From Sebastes aleutianus (taxonomy: Eukaryota; Chordata; Actinopteri; Perciformes; Sebastidae): a stretch of DNA of 64,000 nt. Below, piece by piece: positions 51,001-61,200 of the stretch. The notes below the pieces were generated by a model. That model ran no database searches and was not told the DNA's origin. It saw nothing but the letters and a program-made list of their open reading frames with translations. The first letter of the stretch is position 1, and each line of letters opens with the position of its first letter. The stretch is from positions 33,726,490 through 33,790,489 of the forward strand of contig CAKAKS010000066.1 of NCBI GenBank assembly GCA_916700875.1, read 5' to 3'. The position numbers and the translations under genes were made by a program.

Positions 51001-53255
51001 AAATGCAAAAATAAATACATGAATAAATAAAAAGGGAAATTAAACAGAAATGTAAATAAATAAGGGAATTAATACAAAGATAAATAAAACAAATTTAAAC
51101 AGAAATATCAATTTATGTCACATTTTATCAATTATTAATGGCTACATTTATTGTTAATATTATTTTTGTTACATTTAAGGATATATTTATTAACCGAGTC
51201 ATTTATTTATCTATTCTTTTTTTGTAAAGGTGTGCAAATTTTGGCAGGTTCCATTCTCCACATGTCTCTGCACCAACATCCTGTACATTTAATGCATTTG
51301 GAAGAAAAGGTATTTGATTTTTTATGATGAATATTAACACTACCCACTAGAGGGCAGTAAATATTTTGAACCCACATACGGGAGATTGCACCCACAAAAA
51401 CCAACCACTAGATTACCTATTTCACATGCTGATGAGCATTCTTCCTCATCTGACCCATCTCCACAGTCTGCTTCTCCATCACAGACGTGGTTGTAGAGGA
51501 CACACTCTGCGTTGTCCTTGCAGCGTTTAGAGCCCAAAGAACACTTGATGGGTGCGGGTGGGCCCTCGGAGGCAGCAGGCACAGAGGTTGTATTACTGGC
51601 CCCTTCCTCCTTTTCATGCCCGTCTTCCTCTTGGTCCCCTGATGCAGATGCCAAATAAAAATGGGTAAACATTACGATGCTGCAAGTGTGAAATGTGGAT
51701 GCAATCATCTCCTGTGGGAGAGCTGTATATTCTCAAACCATTTCAACCTACCACAGTTGGCTTCATCTGTGGCATCTAAACAGTCTCTCTCTCCATCACA
51801 GAGGAAGTTTGCAGGTATGCAGCGGCTGTTATTGTCACAGTGGTGAGCACAGCCCTCAGTTTGCGTCGTACACTGCATTTCATCAGAGCGGTCCTGACAC
51901 TGAGGTACACCGTCACACACCTGGTTCTTGTCTATACACTTTTTCCCATGAGCACACTGGAACTGAGCTGTTGGGATGCAGACATTTGACATGAAGAGAC
52001 AAGTTATGGTTTTGACCGAAACAAAGTTTACAATTTTTGCTTGCATTAAAATGACTCATATTTAATTGGATGTCCTATAGCATATTGAAACCGACTTAAT
52101 GACATAATATGACATTACCCTGCCAGTTTATTAGGTACACCTAGCGAAAAAACTAACAATTGTGCAGTAAATCCTGTCTTCATGAAGGTCTTAATGTTCA
52201 GATTTTGTTTAAATTGTTTTAGAGAGGTGTTGATTCAACTGTATGATCAGTTTGGAGGCTGCAGTTTGTGGTGCTGTTGAACTGTGTTGCTTAACACAGA
52301 GAGTCTACCCTCAATGATATCACAAAAACTGAACATTAAAAGTGAAGGTAAGATTTACTGCAGGGCTGTTGTGCAAGACTGCCTTAGCTTTAGCCTGGTG
52401 TACCTAATAAACTTTTTAATCTGACAGGATTTAACTTTTTACAGGAGCGGGTACTTTACAACTCTACTGTTTCCTCTGAAATTTCAGCTTTATGAATTAA
52501 CACAAATCTTTCAGTTGGTTTGATGACATTCATTCACCCTTGAGGATGGAGTTGTTGGTTTTTTTTACCCATAAATCATCAACCATCTTCTAGGTTCTTA
52601 AATATGAAAAATCCCAAGAATACACATCAAATTTTGATTAAAATCACATTAATTTGCTTATTTTGTTAAGGTCTGTTTTAATCAATACCATACAAGACAT
52701 GTATTTGATTTATTATGCCAAAAAAAATTCAAATCCAGTCTAATCTAATCTGACTCTGACCGACTCTTTTCAGTGATAGTCATACATTTAAGTTATTCAC
52801 AGAACTGTATGCGATATGCAGCAAACCTCAGACAGTAATGGCAAGCAGTAGGACTTTCAGTCCAGTACCTTCATTGCATCCTGATGCACAGCCCTCTTCA
52901 TCTGAACCATCCTTGCAGTCAGGCTCTCCATCACACACATGGCTGTAGAGGACACACTCGGAAACATCCTTGCACAGTTTAGAGCTCAGGCCACACTTCA
53001 CAGGACTGCTTTCAGCTGAAACAACTGTTTGGATCACAAAAATGTCACTCACTGCTACAGTTGAAATAATGGCTGATAATAATGGCACTCTGCGTCTGAA
53101 CTGAGAAACATCACTCTGAGTAAACTGTAACGTGTAAAGTCTTATCCGGATACTTTTGTAGATAGTGTAAAAGCTATTTTTGGCCCACCTGGCTCACCTT
53201 GCAAGGGCCCTGACAACTGCAATAAGACTGCACAAAGAAACAAACATCCACCCAT
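39043..53255 (-). CDS. lrp13: LDL-receptor-related protein with two propellers (Lrp13-like)
   Basis: Type I lipoprotein-receptor-family membrane protein, 20 coding exons, 4,083 nt, 1,360 residues. Exon ends on the minus strand: 53255-53198, 53015-52869, 51967-51752, 51638-51417, 50475-50260, 50163-49934, 49150-49021, 48289-48099, 47859-47673, 46275-46063, 45955-45772, 45678-45477, 45190-45035, 43897-43697, 42065-41516, 41367-41248, 40378-40271, 40175-39942, 39807-39423, 39175-39043. Order: signal peptide (1-19), ten LDLa repeats with C-D-G-x-x-D-C and SDE motifs (about 27-445), EGF and Ca-binding EGF (DIDEC), propeller 1 (LYWID, VYWTD, LYWSD), EGF, propeller 2 (IYWAD), EGF plus an eleventh LDLa, S/T/P-rich stalk, EGF, membrane segment (about 1284-1306) and a 50-residue tail. 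Architecture fits fish Lrp13, reported as an ovarian vitellogenin-binding receptor; the name is provisional. Confidence 0.85.
42129..42848. mobile_element. TTAA foldback element with long inverted arms
   Basis: The left end is TTAAAGTTGCAGTCGGTAAC and the right end GTTACCGACTGCAGCTTTAA. The inverted similarity extends well inward (for example CTGTCTCATGTACTAC on one side and its complement on the other). It lies in the lrp13 intron between the 43,697 and 42,065 exons and shares its right TTAA with the next element. Confidence 0.85.
42845..43654. mobile_element. TTAA element immediately adjoining the previous one
   Basis: Starts TTAAAGCGGCAGTAGGCAG and ends CCCACTGCAGCTTTAA. The boundary TTAA at 42,845-42,848 is common to both elements. 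Its internal blocks match the inner element at 31,582. The right end lies 43 bp from an lrp13 exon (43,697). Confidence 0.8.
44257..45015. mobile_element. TTAA foldback element with arms of at least 80 bp
   Basis: The left arm starts TTAAGGGATAGTTTGGGTG and continues through GAGGTACTTATCC and TCAGTGTATTA. The right arm is the near-exact inverse, ending CACCCAAACTGTCCCTTTAA. The right border is only 20 bp from the 3' end of an lrp13 exon (45,035), so that exon's intron begins almost inside the element. Confidence 0.85.
46502..47059. mobile_element. TTAA element (uninterrupted relative of 25,096)
   Basis: 558 bp, bounded by TTAA, inverted relative to 25,096 in its core. It contains GGCGGTGCAACATGGCGGAC and ends with ATGGTTCCTTTAA. 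It lies in the lrp13 intron between the 47,673 and 46,275 exons. From about 47,110 to 47,400 the same intron holds a fragment related to the ends of the 58,478 element. Confidence 0.75.
48430..48906. mobile_element. Copy of the TAGGGCTGTCAA family
   Basis: In an lrp13 intron. It begins with self-complementary ATTAATCG repeats and ends near TTGCGTTAACGTGTTAAC. Its internal blocks match the 18,476 copy. The termini are decayed. Confidence 0.65.
50773..51252. repeat. AT-rich long palindrome (foldback)
   Basis: The ends are GGAACCTTGCCAAAATAT and ATTTTGGCAGGTTCC, inverted. The interior TTATTTATTTA-type sequence on the left is mirrored as TAAATAAATAA on the right around a centre near 51,000. It is about 480 bp, in the lrp13 intron between the 51,417 and 50,475 exons. 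Confidence 0.75.
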
Positions 53256-53309
53256 CGCCACAGACAAATTAAAACGGACCTAAGGCTGCCAAGTGCTGAA
53301 GGGTCGCAT

Positions 53310-53315
53310 TTTATA
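53310..53315 (-). promoter_or_regulatory. lrp13: TATA box of lrp13
   Basis: TATAAA on the minus strand, 55-60 bp upstream of the signal-peptide ATG at 53,255. This places the start near 53,285 and implies a very short 5'UTR within the first coding exon. A TATA-driven promoter suits a tissue-restricted gene. Confidence 0.6.
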
Positions 53316-53829
53316 ATGGTACCAGGTGATGCCAATACAACCTAATGAAACACCTGAGTGAGGGGAGGAGCTATTGATTCCTGCCCTATGATCCTGAGAG
53401 AGGTTATTATATCATACAGAAACGGAAGTACAAACATTACAAACATTTCTAATAAGAAATAGCTAAAACTGATTGTGACATTCTTTATTTTATTTTTTAT
53501 TTTTTTTTATTTATTTTGTAATTAATTAATTAATTAATCTATTTATTTATTTCTTCATCTATTTATTTATTTATTTTGTTTATTTATTTTTGCTGTTAAT
53601 CTACCGTTGTATTTTGTTGGAAATATAAATAATGATTTTGTGAATATCTTGTAAAAAAATGCTGAATAAAATCAGTTTTTGCCTCCAAACCCTCTCTGAA
53701 TGACAGATATAAAGCCATGCTGTCAAATAAACAATAAGGATTGTCAAGGCCATCAGCCAGTATCCAGAGCGTGTCTTCTTATAATCCTCCAATCAGTGTT
53801 TGAAGAGGGAGGCATTAAGCCAGCATGTT

Positions 53830-54033
53830 AGTGTTGTTGTTCCGGTCAACCTAACCTGACCTAGCCAGCTAGCTCCAGTAGCTCTGCTAGCAGCCTGAGA
53901 GGATCCACCAGTCTGCTCACAACCAGCTGCAGCACAACACAGATCAGCGCTTCTATGTCAACAAGGTGTCCAGAGGGCTGAGCGCATCTTCTACTCACAT
54001 AGCGGAGCTTCGGACTCTAAAGCTGGGGTAACT
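53830..54033 (+). other. smad2: Possible smad2 noncoding first exon
   Basis: The divergent interval between lrp13 and smad2 (53,320-55,289). GC-richer sequence ends in a plausible donor, AAAGCTGGG|GTAACT, near 54,030. The next plausible acceptor is TTTCTCCCAAG at about 55,102, ahead of the coding exon. This is inferred from splice-like sites only. A TA dinucleotide run occupies 55,005-55,041. Confidence 0.35.
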
Positions 54034-55003
54034 ATTGAGATGCTTTCGTCTGTTTTCTGGACTTTTAGCGTGTTTAGTGAGAGATGTACCGATGGTCCGT
54101 CAGCAGCCAGCGGCAGCTCAGAGCTCACAGCTCACAGCTCAGAGTGGAAGAGTGGAAGAGTTCGTCCAACATGCTAACTACTCACTTTTTATTATAAAAG
54201 TCACAAACATTCAACAGCTCCGTGGAAATGAAACATTACACGGTTTATATTCATGAAGCTACATGATGTGTTATTAGGTTAATTATAGCTGGCGGTAGGG
54301 AGCAGAGCAGCGACCTGACTGTTGCTCATCGGAGGGTTTTTACTGGATCACAACAAAAGGATCTCTGATAACAAGCTGGAGGCTAGCAGCTAGCAGCTAG
54401 CAGCTAGCTCAGTGAAGCTAGCTAGCGTTAGCTGACCTAGCTAGAGGAGCACTCCTCCATGAACTATCGATCTGCTCACTTACATTAACTCTAGTTTGCA
54501 GCTAACGTTGAGATCATGTCAGCATTATGCTGTTGAGACACTGAGCGAGCAAACACCGGTGAACTTATTGTTGTGATCTGAGTCCAGCAGGCCCCCCAGC
54601 AGCTAGCTAGCAGCCGGCCTTCACAAGCCAGTGTGTGTGTTAGCACTGAGGGGGCCTGTCACTAAACACTCTCCTGGTCCATGAGCACAACATATAGATC
54701 ACTGTGTTGTTCTGTATGCTCTGTAGCTGATCGTGATTGCTTCTATAGGCTGAATGGGACAGTATGAGGCCCACACAGCCCGTCTGATCACTTTACAAGT
54801 TTGCATGCTAGCTAGCTTCAATGTCGAGCAGTGTTTGTGACAAGCTAACGTCAAGTGGAGTGGACAGCTCTGATTGTTCACACTAGAGGCAGTTATGTAA
54901 ATGATGTGATGCTGCTGTCAAAACAGTCTTACTATTTCATTTAATATTCTTAGTTTCACTGAGTAAAAAGCTCAGTTACATGTCTTTTATTGATTTGATG
55001 ATG

Positions 55004-55004
<1 letters not shown>

Positions 55005-55041
<37 letters not shown>
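55005..55041. repeat. TA microsatellite
   Basis: Uninterrupted TA run of about 18 dinucleotides, about 250 bp upstream of the smad2 start codon, in the presumed first intron. Confidence 0.95.
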
Positions 55042-55043
<2 letters not shown>

Positions 55044-55289
55044 TTGTTTTTGCTGTACCATGTTTTGTAATGATGCACTTTATTTGTGACTTTCTCCCAA
55101 GGTGTCCATCTCTTTTGAGTATCCCCCCCTGCTAGCACTGGCTTCCACCCTGTGACTCACTGGTCACTAGAGGGGCCCCGTCAGAGCAAGGGCCCACACT
55201 GTAGCTCCAGGTCCCCTCTGTCTGTGTGTGTGTGAGTGAGAGAGCTGTGTGTTGAGTCCTCTGGAGACTCCCCGGCTTGTCCAGCTAAG

Positions 55290-58200
55290 ATGTCCTCCAT
55301 CTTGCCGTTCACCCCTCCTGTGGTGAAGAGGCTTTTGGGCTGGAAGAAGTCGTCCAGTGGCCCGGGCGGAGCAGGCGGTGGAGAACAGAACGGGCAAGAG
55401 GAGAAATGGTGCGAGAAGGCTGTGAAGAGCTTAGTGAAGAAACTAAAGAAGACAGGCCAGCTAGATGAGCTGGAGAAAGCTATCACCACACAGAACTGCA
55501 ACACCAAGTGTGTCACCATCCCCAGGTATACTGCCCAACCCTTGATTGCTGTTCTAACTAGGTTCAGAGACAAACTGCTGCTGTTACACATGTCTATGCA
55601 AGTGCACTTAGTCGAGACCTCTCTCTTGGGCTGGTGGCAGATGCAGATCTTGCACTTCTCTTTTCTTAATTCGGTTTTCATAATTTCCTGCAATGTAAAA
55701 CTAATGGCAATGTCAAAAGGTTTGTTTTAGGGATACATAATAGTAGAACATGAATCAAATCACTGTTTGTTTACAACTGTACTTACAGTTAGTTTTTATT
55801 ACACTCACGGGGAGAGAGCTGTTAAAAGGGTGAGAGAAGATGTTCTCTTTATCAGCCAGCCAGCCTTGATGGCCCAGACTCACGTTCAGTTAGAACACTG
55901 TGTTAACAGATTCATTCCTCACTGATGTGCCGCCAAGTACCACGTCAGATGTTTGTATGTCTATAGATAGCGGCCTGGTTGTTATCGCCTGAGAATTGTT
56001 CTAGGCCACACTGTTATGTTTGTAGAGATACAGTGGCTGGCTCGATCTGAATGAAATAGTTTCTGGTAGAGGGCTGGACTAGTAGCGGATATCTATATGA
56101 CAGAGGGTGGGTTACAAACACAAAATGATGCCAGATTGGGGCATTGCCACCAGCCATACATATGTTGGTACATTTGATTGTGATGGGGAGCTCATCTACC
56201 CTGCTTGCCACTTTGTTAGGTAGCCATTTAACATTTAGATTGGTTCTACTCTAAAAAAAATAGCTGTTGAATTGAATCTACCAGCTGCTATGGCTGGTGG
56301 GCAAAAGTTTGTTTCCTGCCCTGTCATGAGCCAGACAGTTGAATAAAACAATTTTGAATGGTAGTTGAGATCCCACCAGAGTAATTAATTCTAGTACGTG
56401 TTGTGTATTTGCAGCATTTAACATGTAGATTTTGTTATTGTCCTGTTATTATTCAGAAGCAACTACTCTCATTTGTCCTCATTTTAATTTCTTATTTTTT
56501 GTCCATTTTCTTTTTTTAAGAGTATCTGAAGATGGATTTTTTTTTTCTTCCAAGGTTGCCTCCTCCCTTTTCCCTTCTTTTGTTGCCATTGTGTGTCTTC
56601 AGTGTTTGTTTGAATGTCTCCAGATAAGTTCTGACATAACACACTGCAGTGGAAAAAGTCATTTTAAGTGTTTGATGCGATGCCACTGTTTGAAGAATGC
56701 TCTTTGTCTCACTCATTGTGTGTTTTAGCAGATTCCATGTTGTGTTTGGTTCTTTTACCTTAATTCTGTCAAAAAGGCTTCTCTTATTTGAAGTTCCCAT
56801 CTTTCATTTCCACTGCTGAAAATGAATTTGATGTCTTTATTTTGCCATGAGACTCTAATAAAAGAGGCCTTTTAATGTTTACATTAAAACCCATACTGAT
56901 ATTTCTGAATGAGCCATGTCCCATGTTTATCATTTGTTTTTTGTTTTTGTTTTGTTGTTTTCTCTGTGCACAGCAATTGCTCTGAAATATGGGGACTGAG
57001 TACACCAAATACGATAGAACAGTGGGATACATCAGGCCTATACAGCTACCCTGACCAAACCAGGTGACTATCCTCAACTCTTGTATGGTGTTGCATACAA
57101 CTTTGATGTGGGAGAGTTGTCATTACAATGTTTTAGTGGACGGACATTGAGAACATCTTTGTTTACTCGTTCTCGTCTCCACTCAATCCAATCCATCTCC
57201 ATTTCCCTCCCCTACCTGGTCTTATTATGTGTTTCCCCCCTCTCCCCTGTGTATCTTCCACCCATCTCACCACCATCTACTGTTTGCTGTTCAATCAGAT
57301 CTCTGGATGGCCGCCTGCAGGTCTCCCACAGGAAGGGGCTTCCCCATGTTATCTACTGTCGCTTGTGGCGATGGCCGGACCTTCACAGCCACCACGAGCT
57401 GCGCGCCATCGAGGCTTGTGAGTATGCCTTCCACCTAAAGAAGGATGAGGTCTGCATCAACCCCTACCACTACCAGAGGGTGGAGACCCCAGGTGAGATT
57501 ACTCTGTCCAGTGGACATTTGTTACCTAATACATGCACATCTCCTCGTATTTCAGTGTCTGCTGCATTGTTGTTGGATTATCGCTATAATCTATTGACTC
57601 CCACTGAGACTTGTAACGGCCCAGACACACCAACCAGACATCAAAGAACTAGCGGCGACTGAGGCCACCAGTTGTGTCACCTCACGTTGCCTTTGTCTTG
57701 GCCAAAAAGCGGCGCTCGAACACACCGCAAAGACTACAGCCGACGGCCAGTTAGCACTTACGTTCTGCGCATGCGTGAGAGGAAATCACTCTCCACACCA
57801 GCAGGCGGCGCTAGTCTGTATTCATCATTCAAAAAGGGTAACCGGAAGACCGAGGACGGTGGATATACAAGCCGTTGTTATGATACATATATGAACATGT
57901 CTATTTTCACACCACTCTCACTCACCACAGCTTTATTCCAGATGGCCACGTCATTGTGAAAATATCCGTGTATTAGAATGATCAGATGAGATGAATAATG
58001 AGAAGAGTCTCCTTTGTTTTTCCTCTTGACTTTACTCGTTGGCTTGCTTCCCTCACGTCCGTTTCTCTTCTCGTGCACTGATTCGCTTAAGCTGAACAGC
58101 CAATTAGAGTGATCTCTCTTACCGATGGGCACCACTGGCGATTCAACATGCTGAATCGGCAGAAAAACTTTGACATGGGCAAACTAGAGCCAACGGTCCA

Positions 58201-61200
58201 GGACACACCGCAAAAACTAGACGCTCACCGACGGTCCCAAACTGTCCGACGGCCGACCGTCAGCGTGGTGTGTCAGGGCCTTTAAGCTAAACTGAATGCA
58301 AAGCAGCAACATTTCTAACACATTAGTCATTTGTCTATGTAGGATTTTGTTGAACTTCCCAGTAACCAAAGTGTTAGTCTGGTCTTATGAGGACAAGTTT
58401 GGTCTTAGAGATGTGAACATGTGTCAGTCTGTGATGCACACCTTTTAATGTGATGGGAAGCCTTCTTGTTTGTTTACTTAAAGGAGTAATTCGACATTTT
58501 TGTGGGAATACGCTCATTGGATTTCTTGCTAAGAGTTCAATGAGAAGATCGATAGCATTCTCATGTCTGTATGCTAAATATGACGCTACAGTCAGCGGCC
58601 GTGTAGCTTAGCTTAGCATAAAGACTGGAAAAGGGGGAGGGCAGCTAGTCTGGCTCAGTTCTACGGTCTACCAGCCCCTTTTAAAGGCTCACTCATTAAC
58701 CTGTTATATCTAGTGTTTATCTGTAGAAAAAAACAAACAATGAGTGTTTTTTCTGGGGGGTTATGTGTGGGACTGTTTTTTGGCTGGGCGCAGTGACTTC
58801 CTGGAGTCTTGTGATTATCTTCAGGTTGCCATGCAAGTCCCTGCACCTGCCAAGAAATAGTCTGATACATACCACCCCGTGAAACCACATGTTGTCAAAA
58901 CACTTGAGTTTTTGTATAGATTAAGCAAACCAGATATAATGAATGAATTGGTGAGCTTTAGAGGGGCTGGTAAGCAGATATTTATACCTTTGGATATAGC
59001 CAGGCTATCTGTTTCTCTGTTTCCAGTCTTTATGCTAAGCTGACTGCTAGGGGTGTAACGATTTTACAACGATACGATACGATTTAAGGATTATATTTTG
59101 CTCATCTAGAGCGATACGATACGATTCAATGATTTGAAATTGATACAGTAACTTTTTTTTGCCAAAGATTCAATCAGTGTGACGTGAAATAAATATGTGA
59201 TACTGGACAGAGCAGGTCAGGATTCCTCAAAGTTTTTCTTTTAAGGGAATCAGGGATAAATTAATTATGGATAAAAACAAGTAAACAATTATTAATGGCA
59301 AATACATACAGCCTTTATTAGAAAATAATAAAAAAAGCGGAACTGCAGGACCTGCTGCTTCAGCTCTCAAGATACAAGGCAGTGCAATATTTAACAAAGA
59401 ATATAATAAACCAACTTCTGTTCAAGTTAAATGAACAGTGGTTTAACCTGCTGCTTCTGTCCTCATTTTCAATATAAACAGTAGATCAATAATACAGAGA
59501 TCAACCGCTGATAGTGATCAAACAGCTGATAGTGATCAAACAGCTTTGGACAGAATCATTCATCTACAAATGCTGTTTAAATAATCTGCTTATAGTAATC
59601 AAGTAGTCCATCTACAGTGTTCATTTGGGCTCTTTTCATTTATGAAAACATCTGGAAAAACATTTTAAAACTATGTTAGACTAACGTTAGTTGAATTTCT
59701 GTTTTGTTTTTTACTTTACTCCCGTCGTGATAATTTGCCTCGCGCACCGTCTGCTCTCCGGCTGGTTACGTGAGGCGGCTGATGCTGCGTGATGCACATA
59801 GATATCACAAAGGGGAAAGGAAAGTCATTTTCTCTGAATGAAAAAAAGGCAGCGGGTGAAGCCGCCATCGTCAAGTGGATTGATAGCGCCTGAAACTCTG
59901 CCGGCTCCTCTACCGGGTGAGAGAGCGAGGAGTCCAGTGCGCGTTCGTCTGCATGCACGCCATGGATGCGCGCTCGCGCTGCAGAGGGCAGAGCTGGCGC
60001 ATGTCTGTAGAGTGAACCGGAGTAACGTTTAACATATCTTTACTAATAAAAGTGCTAAAAAACAACTTTCATATGACGTTTGTCGTCCTTAAAGACAAGG
60101 TGCAAATCCTTAGTATCGATACAATCGATTTTTATGTTTCAAATGGATTTTATATTGATATACGTCTCCCGTGAAGGACAACTTACCGAGTACCTATCGA
60201 TGTAGTTGGATCGTAGGAATATAAATCGATACATCGATGTAGTAGATGAATCGTTACATCCCTACTGACTGCTGTAGCATTATACAGTGTTTTACAAACT
60301 GAGTGGTGCCAATCTTCATATCTAACTCTCGGCAAGAAAGCAAAAGGTGCATTAGATGTAAACCGCTTAGTCAGCGCCGATAGGACATTTTGCAAACTAT
60401 CGTTATCTGCGGGACTGGGCTCTGATAGAAGCCGACGGCTGCGCAGCTTCCACCAGCTCTTTGTCCACAATACAAGACAAGCAGACCACGAGGAAAAGAG
60501 ATCATTCACTGTTACTTTAACTCACCAATTTAGCATTTTCTCTTCCAAATAATCCAGCCACGTAACTGTCTATTCGTGGTTTGTAAGAGTGACATTAACA
60601 ATATAACAAGACGCACAAGAGAAGTAATCCTGGCTAGTCATAAACCACCGAACAGAGCATCGCCCAATGTAAATGAATAGAACATATTTCAACGATGTAA
60701 TCCACCAAATCACACTTCAGGATACTCTTTTACGATTTATTAAATTCGGAGTGACAAAAACATTATTTATTAAAAACAGCGTATGCAAAAGTAGCCGACT
60801 AGGCTGCTGCAGAAGTAAAGAAGAAATCGGCCGGTTGATCGGTTATCGGCTTTTTCCTGCTCCAGACTATTGTTTTTAATATCAGGCGAGCTCTAAAGTG
60901 CATCTCCCAAAATGTCGAACTATTCCTTTAAGAGCTTCAGGGGTGGACAATATGAAACCAGCTTCATTTCTAATAAGCCGTTAATCGGTTTAAGATTTCA
61001 GTTTCAGTCGTGTTTCATCATTGTCTTATTGCTGTTGTAAAGTTTTTTTTTCCCACAATAATGAAACTTGTTTCAAAGCACTTGTTCATTTTTTGCATTA
61101 AAACTGTCCAAACCCCACTGACAGTATATTGTTTTAGAGCATATAACTGATAAGAGTCTAACTCATCTCTTCTACCCAACACTGTAGTGCTGCCTCCTGT

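Noticed and set aside
57081..57662. 193-codon plus-strand frame
   Set aside because: Out of frame with the smad2 exon 57,299-57,492; intron sequence read through.
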